Shown here: one piece after another, positions 26,697 through 35,132 of the stretch
How the letters are laid out: each line of letters begins with the position of its first letter
How positions within the stretch are numbered: position 1 is the first letter of the stretch
Assembly: GCA_944387445.1 (NCBI GenBank)
Contig: CALXEX010000011.1
Span: 1-54,549 of the forward strand
Length of the DNA: 54,549 nucleotides
Source of the DNA: an uncultured Clostridia bacterium
GTDB lineage: Bacteria > Bacillota > Clostridia > TANB77 > CAG-508
Direction of reading: 5' to 3'
The notes under the pieces: generated by a model
Database searches by the model: none
What the model was told of the DNA's origin: nothing
Seen by the model: the letters and a program-made list of their open reading frames with translations, nothing else
Made by a program: the position numbers and the translations under genes

Positions 26697-27821
26697 TTAA
26701 CGTTCCATTTTTGTATGCTTCTTTTTCATAGAAATTATGACAGTTGATGAGAATATAATCACTAATACAGCTAATCCTAAATAATTTTCCACACCTGTTT
26801 TTGGTGTTTCATCTTTTTCCTCAACTTCTGGTTCGGTTTCTGGTACAATTGCCTCTACTGTAGAAATTTTTGCATAAATCGTTGTATCTGCATTTAATGG
26901 ATCGTTGAAATTAAATTCTGTTGTATAGTCAGCACTTGTATAGAAGCCATCAATTTGTTCATTATCTTCTAATACAATATGTGATTTTACTAAATCAGCA
27001 GTAATTTTGGTTCCTTCATTTGCTGTGAATTTGATTTCTTGTTCATTTACCATAACCGTTACAATAACCTTTTTATCGCCTGCAGTTCCTGTTACCTTAT
27101 CTGGTACAGCTGTTTCAGCAATAACATTATTATATTGATCTGTTAATACAACTTTGTCATCTGTTAAAACGATTTTATTTGTTGTATCTGGTGTATTCGT
27201 AATTGTAAATTCTGTTAAACTATCATTTTCAGCAACTCTGACAACATTTTCTGTTGAATCTGATGTTAAAGTACCATTCATGGTTAATGTTGGATTATTC
27301 GTTGCAGATGCTCCTTTTGCAATTTCAATACCATTATTAGCTCCTGTTCCGTTATATCCTAGGTGTAAATCTATAACTTCAACATTACCACCATTGGCAA
27401 GAACACCACCATATTTAAATCCTGTTATAGAAACATTATTTAATATGACAGTTGCTCCATCATAAGATTGTACACCATATTTAGGACCATTTTGTAAATT
27501 AATATTTTTTAACGTTAATTTACCAGCTGATAATTGGGCTGTAAACATCGTTTGGTTTCCTGATGTTGATGTCCAATCACTAGAACCTGTAATGGTATAC
27601 CCATTACCGTCAATTGTAACTTGTTTTTGTATAACAATTGGAGCTTTTACTGTTATATTATTTTGCAATGTAATCGTTTCTCCATCGCCAACACTAGAAA
27701 TAGCACTAAGTAAAGAACTTTCATCTGTAACAGGTGTTACGGCCTTACTAAAATTTGGTACCAAAAAACTAATAGCAAAAATTGCTATAAAAAATATAAT
27801 GAATTTTATTGTTTTATTCAT
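26697..27821 (-). CDS. Sortase-anchored surface protein with beta-helix-like repeats
   Basis: 374 residues from the ATG at 27821, after RBS GGAGGTG. Signal peptide 1-27 (FIIFFIAIFAISFLVPNFSK). Residues 35-210 read like a right-handed beta-helix (GETITLQNNITVKAP, KLTLKNINLQNGPKYGV, ATVILNNVSITGFKYGGV). A repeat-type InlB/Listeria-Bacteroides-like segment follows (GTKITADLVKSHIVLEDNEQ). The end holds the sorting signal: ETPKTG, hydrophobic GLAVLVIIFSSTVII, then MKKKH. Adhesion or polysaccharide binding is possible but not shown. Confidence 0.82.
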   Translation of the reverse strand: MNKTIKFIIFFIAIFAISFLVPNFSKAVTPVTDESSLLSAISSVGDGETITLQNNITVKAPIVIQKQVTIDGNGYTITGSSDWTSTSGNQTMFTAQLSAGKLTLKNINLQNGPKYGVQSYDGATVILNNVSITGFKYGGVLANGGNVEVIDLHLGYNGTGANNGIEIAKGASATNNPTLTMNGTLTSDSTENVVRVAENDSLTEFTITNTPDTTNKIVLTDDKVVLTDQYNNVIAETAVPDKVTGTAGDKKVIVTVMVNEQEIKFTANEGTKITADLVKSHIVLEDNEQIDGFYTSADYTTEFNFNDPLNADTTIYAKISTVEAIVPETEPEVEEKDETPKTGVENYLGLAVLVIIFSSTVIISMKKKHTKMER

Positions 27822-27911
27822 TTTTTCACCTCCACTAAATGTATTTTTACCATTTTTCTTTGAATTATTTACAAATTTTCTAATTAAATTTTTCCATATA
27901 GACAAAAAAAT

Positions 27912-27944
27912 AAGGTAAGAAAACATTTTTCTGTTTCTTACCTT
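27912..27944 (-). terminator. Terminator of hsp20
   Basis: AAGGTAAGAAA and TTTCTTACCTT are exact complements; a T-rich stretch follows on the minus strand. Confidence 0.75.
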
Positions 27945-27968
27945 TATGTTAAGCATTTTATATATTTT

Positions 27969-28388
27969 TTATTCAATTGGAATATATTTCTTTTCTTGTA
28001 ATTCTTTTTTGTCATCTTTTTTAGGGACTTCAATAGTCAATGTTCCGTTTTTGAATTTTGCTTTAATTTCATCTTCACTTACATTTTCTCCTATGTAGAA
28101 GCTTCTTGAACATTCTCCTACATATCTTTCTTTACGTACATATTTTCCTTTTTCTTTTTCGTCATCTACTTCTTTATTAACGCTTGCATGTACTGTTAAA
28201 TAGCCATCTGATATTTCCATTTTGATATCTTCTTTTTCATATCCAGGTAAATCAATATCAATTATATATTTATCTTTTTTCTCCTTTATATCTGTTTTCA
28301 TTACCTTACTTTCTGATCCCTCAAAAAATGGATCTCTAAACATTTCATCAAATAAATCAAAATGATTTCTTCTTGGTATCATCATCAT
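27969..28388 (-). CDS. hsp20: Hsp20/alpha-crystallin small heat-shock protein
   Basis: 139 residues from MMMIPRRNHFDLFDEMFRD at 28388; AAGGAG lies nine bases upstream, so the ATG further up is within the RBS. The alpha-crystallin domain runs from about 40 (KDKYIIDIDLPGYEKEDIKM) to GTLTIEVPKK, the conserved end. It is an ATP-independent holdase chaperone. A CIRCE-like operator overlaps the promoter, implying HrcA control. Confidence 0.95.
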   Translation of the reverse strand: MMMIPRRNHFDLFDEMFRDPFFEGSESKVMKTDIKEKKDKYIIDIDLPGYEKEDIKMEISDGYLTVHASVNKEVDDEKEKGKYVRKERYVGECSRSFYIGENVSEDEIKAKFKNGTLTIEVPKKDDKKELQEKKYIPIE

Positions 28389-28487
28389 AATAATCAACTC
28401 CTTCATTAATTATATATTTATGTGTTGACACCTTTTTTCGGTAGCACATATTTAGATTAAAAGTACTTTTATCTTTTTTCATTTATT

Positions 28488-28529
28488 ATTATATACCTAT
28501 TTTTAGCAATGTCAATAGTAGAGTGCTAA
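28488..28529 (-). promoter_or_regulatory. hsp20 promoter overlapped by a CIRCE operator (HrcA)
   Basis: TTGACA (28515-28510) and TATAAT (28493-28488) are 16 bases apart. TTAGCACTC (28529-28521), nine bases, then CATTGCTAA (28511-28503) matches the CIRCE consensus exactly in one half and 7 of 9 in the other, covering the -35. Confidence 0.75.
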
Positions 28530-28733
28530 AATTCACAAAAGTTTCACATTTCTTTTGAAACTGGCTTATTTCTTGTCTTTTCTCTTCTTTTTGTTTAGAA
28601 TTTTTTTACTTTTATCTTATTCTATTTATGATTATTTGCAATTTTTTAAATTTTTATTCGAAATTTTTTCTATTGTTTACTATTCAGTCTAAAATATATT
28701 TTATACTGAACAATATTATAAAAATCTATACTT

Positions 28734-29261
28734 TTATATTTTAGGAACAAAAAAATTTTTTATATTAACATTTTCAATTTCTAATAATTTTATCTTTTTA
28801 TCAATTCCTCCTGCATAGCCAGTTAAACTTCCATTTTTTCCAACCACTCTATGACAAGGAATGATAATTGAAATCGGATTATGCCCGACTGCATTTCCTA
28901 CTGCTTGTGCAGACATAGATGGCTTTTTTAATTTTTCTGCTACTTTTTTTGCTAAATCTCCATAGGTTATGGTTTCTCCATATGGTATCTCACATAAAAA
29001 TTCCCATACACATTGTCTAAACGCATTTCCTTCTGGCATTAATGATAATTCAGATATTTCTGGTTTTTCTTGTTTAAAATAGCGATCTAACCATTTTTTT
29101 GTTTTATTAAATATTGATAAATCATTTTTTAAAATACCTTCTTTTTCTATTTTATCTAAATAATATTTTTGTCCTTCAATACATAATCCAATGATATTTT
29201 CTCCATCACTTGCTATAAATAATTTTCCTACTGGTGAATCATAATACGTTTTATATACCAT
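28734..29261 (-). CDS. ogt: Methylated-DNA--protein-cysteine methyltransferase
   Basis: 175 residues. An N-terminal RNase H-like domain (TYYDSPVGKLFIASDGENIIG) precedes the active-site domain: FLCEIPYGETITYGDLA, AVGNAVGHNPISIIIPCHRVVG with the alkyl-acceptor Cys in PCHRV, then LTGYAGGIDKKIKLL. It repairs O6-alkylguanine by moving the alkyl group to itself. Stands alone. Confidence 0.96.
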   Translation of the reverse strand: MVYKTYYDSPVGKLFIASDGENIIGLCIEGQKYYLDKIEKEGILKNDLSIFNKTKKWLDRYFKQEKPEISELSLMPEGNAFRQCVWEFLCEIPYGETITYGDLAKKVAEKLKKPSMSAQAVGNAVGHNPISIIIPCHRVVGKNGSLTGYAGGIDKKIKLLEIENVNIKNFFVPKI

Positions 29262-29500
29262 AATAAATTCCTTTCATTGTTATCCTATAATTTACCCTAC
29301 TAATATTTTTAAGTTTATTTCTATTAAAATTTATAAAGTTTAATTATCAAAATTTAGTTATTTTATATAAAATAATTTAAATGAAGTCAAGAGCGTTCTG
29401 CACATAATTATAAATTATAAGTTCATGATTATCTCATATCTTATTTAAAGAAATTTAAAGAAAAAAAGACAAGAACTTTTCATTCTTGCCTTTACATATA
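29262..29500. other. Intergenic region between rubrerythrin and ogt
   Basis: AT-rich with no gene seen. AAGACAAGAA/TTCTTGCCTT at about 29467-29494 is a likely terminator for the perR-rbr operon. Confidence 0.5.
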
Positions 29501-30049
29501 TTAATAATTTTCAGCTTTAATTTCAAAGAAAGCTTTTGGATGGCTACATACTGGACAAATTTCTGGAGCTGATTTTCCAATAACGATATGCCCACAATTT
29601 CTACATTTCCAAATTCTATCTCCATCACGGCTAAATACTAATCCACCTTCAACATTTTCGATTAATTTTTTGTATCTAGCTTCATGTTCTTTTTCAATTT
29701 TTCCTACTTCTTCAAATAAGTATGCAATATGGTTAAATCCTTCTTCTTTAGCTTCTTTAGCCATTCTGTCATACATATCTGTCCATTCATAATTTTCCCC
29801 TTCAGCTGCTGCTTTTAAGTTTTCTACTGTAGATTTAATATCTCCACCTTGTAATAATTTGAACCACATTTTTGCATGTTCTTTTTCGTTTTGAGCTGTT
29901 TCTTCAAATATAGCTGCAATTTGTTCAAATCCTTCTTTTCTAGCTTTATTTGCAAAATATGTATATTTATTTCTAGCTTGTGATTCTCCTGCAAAAGCCT
30001 CCATTAAATTTTTCTCTGTTTTTGTTCCTGCTAAATTAATTTCTTCCAT
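29501..30049 (-). CDS. rbr: Rubrerythrin
   Basis: 182 residues. The ferritin-like diiron domain has the repeated Glu motifs EAFAGESQARNKYTYFA, EETAQNEKEHAKMWF and EEVGKIEKEHEARY. A C-terminal rubredoxin-like zinc/iron site follows (WKCRNCGHIVIG, CPVCSHPKAFF). It reduces hydrogen peroxide in anaerobes. It follows the perR-like gene by 12 bases, forming an oxidative-stress operon. Confidence 0.97.
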   Translation of the reverse strand: MEEINLAGTKTEKNLMEAFAGESQARNKYTYFANKARKEGFEQIAAIFEETAQNEKEHAKMWFKLLQGGDIKSTVENLKAAAEGENYEWTDMYDRMAKEAKEEGFNHIAYLFEEVGKIEKEHEARYKKLIENVEGGLVFSRDGDRIWKCRNCGHIVIGKSAPEICPVCSHPKAFFEIKAENY

Positions 30050-30061
30050 TCTAATTCCTCC

Positions 30062-30454
30062 CTATTTTTTATTATTTGATTTACAATCTTCACATATTCC
30101 ATAAATTGTAATACTATTTATATCCATATTGTTTCCTATTTGTTTTAATAATTCTTTTGAAATTTCGTCTTTATTAAAATCATAATAGAAATCAAATATG
30201 TTCCCACATTTCTCACAAATTGCATGAGAATGTTCTTTGTATAAATAGTCATATCTGTCTGGTCCTACTGTCATATTTAATTTTTTGATTTCTCCTAATT
30301 CTACTAAGATGTTAATGTTCCTATATACTGTACTTTTACTTATCTGAGGCTTTTTTTCTAACACTAAATGATAAATTTCCTCAGCTGTTGGATGTACTAG
30401 GTTTTCCTTCATAACATCTAGTATGGCTTCTCTTTGTTTGGAATAGTTGTTCAT
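30062..30454 (-). CDS. perR: Fur-family regulator, PerR-like
   Basis: 130 residues from MNNYSKQREAILDVMKE at 30454, RBS AAGGAGAG. Winged helix: HPTAEEIYHLVLEKKPQISK and STVYRNINILVELGEI. Metal-binding region SHAICEKCGNIFDF, and a C-terminal CEDC pair. Co-transcription with rubrerythrin points to a peroxide-sensing PerR rather than Fur. A palindrome just upstream (30470-30488) suggests autoregulation. Confidence 0.9.
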   Translation of the reverse strand: MNNYSKQREAILDVMKENLVHPTAEEIYHLVLEKKPQISKSTVYRNINILVELGEIKKLNMTVGPDRYDYLYKEHSHAICEKCGNIFDFYYDFNKDEISKELLKQIGNNMDINSITIYGICEDCKSNNKK

Positions 30455-30469
30455 AAATCTCTCCTTAAA

Positions 30470-30488
30470 ATTAGGAATTATTCCTAAT
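30470..30488 (-). promoter_or_regulatory. PerR/Fur-type operator before perR-rbr
   Basis: ATTAGGAATTATTCCTAAT is a palindrome except at its centre base, 16 bases before the perR start. Confidence 0.6.
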
Positions 30489-30595
30489 TTCGGTTTCATC
30501 ATATATCTTTTTTTTGTATTTGTCAAGAAGATTTTGTGAAGATTTTATGAATATGAAAAGAAAGATAAAATGCATACTACAAATTCCTATTAATC

Positions 30596-30625
30596 TTGTC
30601 AAAATTCGACATCTTATGATATAAT
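30596..30625 (+). promoter_or_regulatory. Promoter of xpt
   Basis: TTGTCA (30596-30601), 18 bases, TATAAT (30620-30625). The leader to the ATG at 30661 is too short for a purine riboswitch. Confidence 0.6.
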
Positions 30626-30660
30626 AGTTTTCATAAATATATAATAGGAGCTGATCTTAT

Positions 30661-31236
30661 ATGGATTTATTAAAAGAAAAAATTAAAAATGATGGTATTG
30701 TTATCAATGAAAATGTTTTAAAAGTTGATAATTTTTTAAATCATCAAGTAGATACAAAATTAATGGATTTAATCGGAAAGGAATTTGCCGACTACTTCAA
30801 ATCAAAAAACATTACAAAAGTCGTTACCATTGAATCATCTGGAATTGCACCTGCTTATGCAACTGCACTAAAATTAGATGTTCCTTTGGTTATCTTTAAA
30901 AAACAATCTTCTGCTATTTTAGATACAGAAACAACTATTCAAACGCCAGTACATTCTTTTACTAAAAATACCGATTACATTTTAATGGCTTCAAAAAAAT
31001 ATTTATCTGAAAATGATAATATTTTAATTATTGATGACTTCCTTGCAAATGGACAAGCAGCAATGGGTGCTTACCGAATTTTAAAAGAAGCTGGTTCTTC
31101 TGTTGCAGGTATTGGAATTGTTATCGAAAAGTCTTTCCAAGATGGAAGGAAAAAATTAGAAGATTTAGGTTTAGATATTTACTCTTTAGCAAGAATTTCT
31201 AAGATTTCTTCTACTAGTATCGAATTCTTAAACTAA
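30661..31236 (+). CDS. xpt: Xanthine phosphoribosyltransferase
   Basis: 191 residues, full family length. MDLLKEKIKNDGIVINENVL is the typical start; the PRPP loop is ILIIDDFLANGQAAMG; TIESSGIAPAYATALKL and VPLVIFKKQ are family-specific. It salvages xanthine to XMP. Preceded by TAGGAG and a promoter, followed by a strong hairpin. Confidence 0.95.
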   Translation: MDLLKEKIKNDGIVINENVLKVDNFLNHQVDTKLMDLIGKEFADYFKSKNITKVVTIESSGIAPAYATALKLDVPLVIFKKQSSAILDTETTIQTPVHSFTKNTDYILMASKKYLSENDNILIIDDFLANGQAAMGAYRILKEAGSSVAGIGIVIEKSFQDGRKKLEDLGLDIYSLARISKISSTSIEFLN

Positions 31237-31485
31237 ATGTCCCATTGGGAACGTTTCTGTTTGGGACATTTTTAAGAGATTTTGGGGACGGACTCATTTT
31301 TCCCTTTTAATAGGAACTAAGAAGAAAAAATATAGAATATAAATCAATGAAACGATTTTGCGTATCTAAATTTGAATTTAAAAATTTAGCTTATACAAAA
31401 TTGTGTAATGATTTTATATTCTATATTTTTCTATTTTTTCTAATATTTAAAAAGGGAAAAATGAGTCCGTCCCCAAATTCCCTTA
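31236..31485. repeat. Large fold-back intergenic repeat, copy C (short form)
   Basis: Starts with a hairpin, AATGTCCCA...TGGGACATT (31233-31271), the likely xpt terminator. The outer arms follow: GGGATTTTGGGGACGGACTC near 31276 pairs with its complement ending near 31485. The inner AATATAGAATATAAA arms and TGCGTATCTAAATTTGAA match copies A and B, but the central hairpin is missing. The right arm touches the end of the ligase gene. Confidence 0.72.
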
Positions 31486-33204
31486 TTGTTCCAAAACTTT
31501 TTTCAATTCTTCATTTCTCTTGGTTTTATGCGTTGTTGTTTTGATTAATGGTTCATCTGTTAAAACCATATGCATAATATATTTATATTTTGGTAAGGTT
31601 TTATTGACTTCTTTTATTTTATTCCAAATAATTTTATATAAATCTTCTTTTGAAATATCTCCATATTTTTCTTTTACAATTTCTTTGTTATATACAACTT
31701 CTACTGCCACCTTTATCTTGCTTTTATCTACTTTGTCTGGCATTCCATATACAAAGGATTCTTCTATTTCTTCATTTCGATTAATTAAAGTTTCTAATTC
31801 TTCTGGAAATACTTTTTTGCCATTTTTTAAAACAATCATATCTTTTTTTCTACCTGTAATAAATAAAAAACCATCTTTATCTATATATCCTAAATCTCCT
31901 GTATGGAACCATCCATCCTTTAATACTTCTTTTGTTGCTTTTTCATTTTCATAATATCCCAACATCACATTTGGACCTTTTACGGTAATTTCTCCTATTC
32001 CTTTTTCATCTTTATCTACAATCTTTACTTCTGTATGTTTCATAGGAATTCCTACTGATCCATATTTTGCATATTGATCATTTTCAGCCGCAATAACTGG
32101 TGATGTTTCTGTTAATCCATATCCTTGTACCATATGGATTCCAAACTCATTGAATTTTCTCTCTGTTCTACTATCAAATGGTGCACCTCCTGCAACAACA
32201 AATCGCATTTTACCACCTAGTCCATCAATAATTTGTTTAAATAATTTTCTTCTGATATCAATATGGAATTTTAATAAGAAATTACTAATTTTTACTGCCA
32301 CTTTGATTAATTTTGTTTTTCCTTGTTTCTCGATTTCTTTTTCAATATTGGCATACATTTTATCTACTAATAAAGGAACACCTACAAATACAGACACTTG
32401 ATATTCCAATAAATTTTGTTTAATATATCGTAAGCCATCTGGAAATACAGTTTTTACGCCACATGCTAACATAACTACCATAGCAGTTGAACCGAATATA
32501 TGATGATATGGTAAAAAAGCAATATTCGCATCTGTTGGTAAAAAGGTTTCTACAATTTGCATATCATAGACATTTGTTGCAATTCCATATTGTGATAACA
32601 TAACCGCTTTTGATTTAGATGTTGTTCCAGATGTAAATAATAAGATGCTCATTCCTTTTGAATCAACTTCATGATTGATAAAGTTTTGATTTCCTGTTTT
32701 TAAAATTTCTTTTCCATTTTTAAGTAATTGCTCAACATCTTCAAAACCATCTATGTTACTCATGCAAATATATTCACAGATATTTGTTTTTTGATTTTCT
32801 CTAATCACTTGTATTTTATCTGTTAGTTTTTCATCAAAAATAATACCATCTACTTTACTTCTCATGAGTGATTCTTCTAATTCGTTAATTTGTAAGTCTT
32901 TATCTAATGGAACAGAAACAATGCCACCTAATAAACAAGCTAAATGTGAAATTGTCCAATGATATTGATTTTTTCCAATAATCGCAATTCTTTTTCCTTT
33001 TAAACCTTTTTCATATAATGCTGTTCCTAGTGCATTTATATCTTCTAATAATTGTGTATATGTAATATTTTTATATTCTACTTTATTTTCTTCTTTTTTA
33101 TTTTTTATAGTAAAAGCTATATTTTCTGGATATAACTTTACAGAATTATATATAATTTCTTTTATGTTCTCAAATTTTGGAACTTCTCTTAATTGATTTT
33201 TCAT
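31483..33204 (-). CDS. Long-chain fatty acid--CoA ligase (AMP-forming)
   Basis: 573 residues from MKNQLREVPKFENIKEI at 33204, RBS TAGGAGAG. ANL superfamily motifs: A3 SILLFTSGTTSKSKAVMLS, A5 MVQGYGLTETSPVIA, A7 GWFHTGDLGYIDKDG, A8 GRKKDMIVLKNGKKVFPEE, and a C-terminal Lys in the TLPKYKYI region. It activates fatty acids to acyl-AMP then acyl-CoA. No other beta-oxidation genes lie nearby. A 21-bp palindrome overlaps its promoter. Confidence 0.9.
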   Translation of the reverse strand: MKNQLREVPKFENIKEIIYNSVKLYPENIAFTIKNKKEENKVEYKNITYTQLLEDINALGTALYEKGLKGKRIAIIGKNQYHWTISHLACLLGGIVSVPLDKDLQINELEESLMRSKVDGIIFDEKLTDKIQVIRENQKTNICEYICMSNIDGFEDVEQLLKNGKEILKTGNQNFINHEVDSKGMSILLFTSGTTSKSKAVMLSQYGIATNVYDMQIVETFLPTDANIAFLPYHHIFGSTAMVVMLACGVKTVFPDGLRYIKQNLLEYQVSVFVGVPLLVDKMYANIEKEIEKQGKTKLIKVAVKISNFLLKFHIDIRRKLFKQIIDGLGGKMRFVVAGGAPFDSRTERKFNEFGIHMVQGYGLTETSPVIAAENDQYAKYGSVGIPMKHTEVKIVDKDEKGIGEITVKGPNVMLGYYENEKATKEVLKDGWFHTGDLGYIDKDGFLFITGRKKDMIVLKNGKKVFPEELETLINRNEEIEESFVYGMPDKVDKSKIKVAVEVVYNKEIVKEKYGDISKEDLYKIIWNKIKEVNKTLPKYKYIMHMVLTDEPLIKTTTHKTKRNEELKKVLEQ

Positions 33205-33219
33205 ATTCAAAACTCTCCT

Positions 33220-33265
33220 ATCTGGTTTTCTAAACCAGATTAGCACATAGATATAACTTTGTCAA
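33220..33265 (-). promoter_or_regulatory. Promoter and palindromic operator of the acyl-CoA ligase gene
   Basis: TTGACA (33265-33260), 17 bases, TAATCT (33242-33237). A 21-bp palindrome with perfect 9-base arms, ATCTGGTTT-TCT-AAACCAGAT, covers 33220-33240, overlapping the -10 and probable start site. This is the position of a repressor operator. Confidence 0.7.
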
Positions 33266-33439
33266 TATTGACTATCTGTTTTAAGCATGATAATATATAT
33301 GTATATATATTATTTTAGGGATTTTTTGAGGATTGTGAAAATTTTATGAAATATTGTAAATGTTTTATTTTATAAAAATTTTTTGATTTTCTTATCCCTT
33401 CATTTCTTATAAAATTTAGAATAAAGGATTGAAAAAAAT

Positions 33440-33937
33440 ATGAGTAAAGAAAACATAAAATTGCATATTCCAAGATGGAAAGAACTACCTAATGTTGATT
33501 TATATTTAGACCAAGTTGTAACTTTAGTAAATGAAACATTATCTTCTTTCTTATCTAATGCAAGTTCTGAAGAAGATGCACTTATCTTAACAAAAAATAT
33601 GATTAATAATTATGTTAAAAATAAAATTATAGAGCCACCTATAAAGAAAAAATATAACAAAAATCATTTAGCTAAATTTTTTGTGATTTGTGTTTTAAAA
33701 GAAGTGTATAAAATAAATGATATAAAAATATTGATTAGATTAGCTTTAGAAAGTTCACCAATTGAAATTGCATATGATAATTTTTGTAAATTATTTGAAA
33801 AAGCATTAGATTGTGTGTTTAATAAAACAGATTTCATCGATAATTATTCAACAAATGACCGTAAATATTTATTAAAATCTGTTTTACTTTCTTGCGCTTA
33901 TGCGATTTATACAAAAAAAGAAATAAGTGAAAATTAA
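33440..33937 (+). CDS. DUF1836 family protein
   Basis: 165 residues. The N-terminus IPRWKELPNVDLYLDQVVTL and then LILTKNMINNYVKNKIIEPP, KYNKNHLAKFFVICVLKEV fit the DUF1836 family, which is confined to Firmicutes and has a MerR/HTH-like first half. Function unknown; a DNA-binding role is plausible. Native base composition. Confidence 0.8.
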   Translation: MSKENIKLHIPRWKELPNVDLYLDQVVTLVNETLSSFLSNASSEEDALILTKNMINNYVKNKIIEPPIKKKYNKNHLAKFFVICVLKEVYKINDIKILIRLALESSPIEIAYDNFCKLFEKALDCVFNKTDFIDNYSTNDRKYLLKSVLLSCAYAIYTKKEISEN

Positions 33938-33980
33938 TTCATTTATTTCTTTTTCTTATTTTCTCCTCTCTTCGTTTTTA

Positions 33981-34009
33981 TTGACTTTAATAGGGTTTAT
34001 TGCTATAAT
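33981..34009 (+). promoter_or_regulatory. Strong sigma-A-type promoter before orf79
   Basis: TTGACT (33981-33986), 17 bases, TATAAT (34004-34009), about 33 bases before the ATG at 34042. Confidence 0.75.
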
Positions 34010-34041
34010 TTTAAAAAACTACATCAAAGGAGGATGCATTT

Positions 34042-34281
34042 ATGAGTAAGCAGACAAAAGCCGAAGAAAATCGGCAAATCCACGAAAAATTTGTAAAACA
34101 CCTGGGAGATTCCGCAAGCTGCACCCAGTGTGGCAATACTTGTGGATGTTTCCGGCTAAAGCAAGCTCTGTCCAACTTGGGCGAGCAGGTCTTTCTAGAA
34201 AAGGCTATTGCCGGAAAACTTCCGCCAGGAATTCAGGAACTTTACAACAGAAAATTCTCAACTATGGCTGAGAAAATGTAA
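34042..34281 (+). CDS. Small Cys-rich hypothetical protein (orf79), foreign-looking
   Basis: 79 residues, RBS AAAGGAGG. A CTQCGNTCGCF cluster (four Cys in ten residues) could bind metal; the rest is helical and polar. No family recognised. GC content is clearly higher than all neighbours (close to half), with codons such as CTG, GCC, TCC and CGG that native genes avoid. Both CGG codons (11 and about 38) would lead to a stop after a +1 slip. It has its own promoter and terminator, so it looks like a transferred one-gene cassette. Confidence 0.6.
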   Translation: MSKQTKAEENRQIHEKFVKHLGDSASCTQCGNTCGCFRLKQALSNLGEQVFLEKAIAGKLPPGIQELYNRKFSTMAEKM

Positions 34282-34302
34282 CCCGTAAATGTTTTCACAC
34301 TG

Positions 34303-34345
34303 GCTCTCCGTTCCATCTTTTTGGTTCGGAGAGCTTTTACCTTTT
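34303..34345 (+). terminator. Terminator of orf79
   Basis: GCTCTCCG (34303-34310) and CGGAGAGC (34327-34334) followed by TTTTACCTTTTT. Confidence 0.8.
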
Positions 34346-34377
34346 TAGTTATTTTATTAAAAAATACTCTACTCTTA

Positions 34378-34569
34378 TTATTTTAAAACCAATGCACGTT
34401 TTGGGCAAAAATCTGAACATTTCCCACAACTAATACATTTTGTATAATCAATTGTAGGTGCTTGGAAATCTTCTTGACTTAATGCACCAACTGGACATAC
34501 CCTTACTGCAGGGCATTTATGATTTTGTGGACAATTCTCTACAATAATATTTAACTTTTTGCTCTCCAT
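34378..34569 (-). CDS. Small ferredoxin-like 4Fe-4S protein
   Basis: 63 residues. One complete cluster motif CISCGKCSDFCPKRAL; the N-terminal one is CPQNHKCPAVRVCPVGAL, with different spacing. It is a soluble electron carrier or a small redox partner. RBS AGGAGGAATT. Stands alone. Confidence 0.85.
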   Translation of the reverse strand: MESKKLNIIVENCPQNHKCPAVRVCPVGALSQEDFQAPTIDYTKCISCGKCSDFCPKRALVLK

Positions 34570-34695
34570 ACTTTAATTCCTCCTAGCTTCATTTTATTCT
34601 TCTACATATAAATTATTACTGCTAACTCCATATTGAATAATATCCATTGCCTTTATAATTTAATTTTTCTATCATATCCCCTTTACGAAATACTT

Positions 34696-35118
34696 TTATT
34701 GTTTCCAGACCATTACATATTCTTTTTCATTTGTTTCTTTATCTATTTCTTCTTTTACGATTTTAAATCCTTCTCTTTCATAAAACGCTATTGCTCTTTC
34801 ATTTTTCGCATATACACTTAATATTAGCTCTGGATATTTTGATTTACAATACTCTATTAATTTACTTCCTATTCCCATAGATTGTTTTTCTTTTTTAACA
34901 AATATTCCCGCAATATATGTACGAGATAATCCTATAAATCCACATACTTCTTCTTTTTCCTTATAAACATAAATTTCTGCCTTTAAAATCTCCTTTTTCA
35001 CCTCTTCAAAATGATTATCCCAATATGCTTCAGGAATATAATAATGTGTGCTTTTATTTTCTTTTATCCAAATATTCATAATTTGATTTATATCTTTTTT
35101 ATTAAGTTTTTCAATCAT
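34696..35118 (-). CDS. GNAT family N-acetyltransferase
   Basis: 140 residues. Acetyl-CoA loop GIFVKKEKQSMGIGSKLIEY (Q/RxxGxG/A type), then ELILSVYAKNERAIAFYERE and GFKIVKEE. The N-terminus LNKKDINQIMNIWIKENKS and YIPEAYWDNH resemble YiiD/YjaB-like acetyltransferases. Substrate unknown. The next gene, csaA-like, ends 14 bases from its start region on the same strand. Confidence 0.88.
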   Translation of the reverse strand: MIEKLNKKDINQIMNIWIKENKSTHYYIPEAYWDNHFEEVKKEILKAEIYVYKEKEEVCGFIGLSRTYIAGIFVKKEKQSMGIGSKLIEYCKSKYPELILSVYAKNERAIAFYEREGFKIVKEEIDKETNEKEYVMVWKQ

Positions 35119-35132
35119 CCAAATCTCCTCTA

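Noticed and set aside
30541..30660. Purine riboswitch before xpt
   Set aside because: The leader after the promoter is about 30 bases and has no aptamer-like sequence.
31347..31544. Plus-strand ORF starting MKRFCVSKFEF
   Set aside because: It lies inside the fold-back repeat and runs antisense into the ligase gene; the repeated peptide reflects the DNA repeat.
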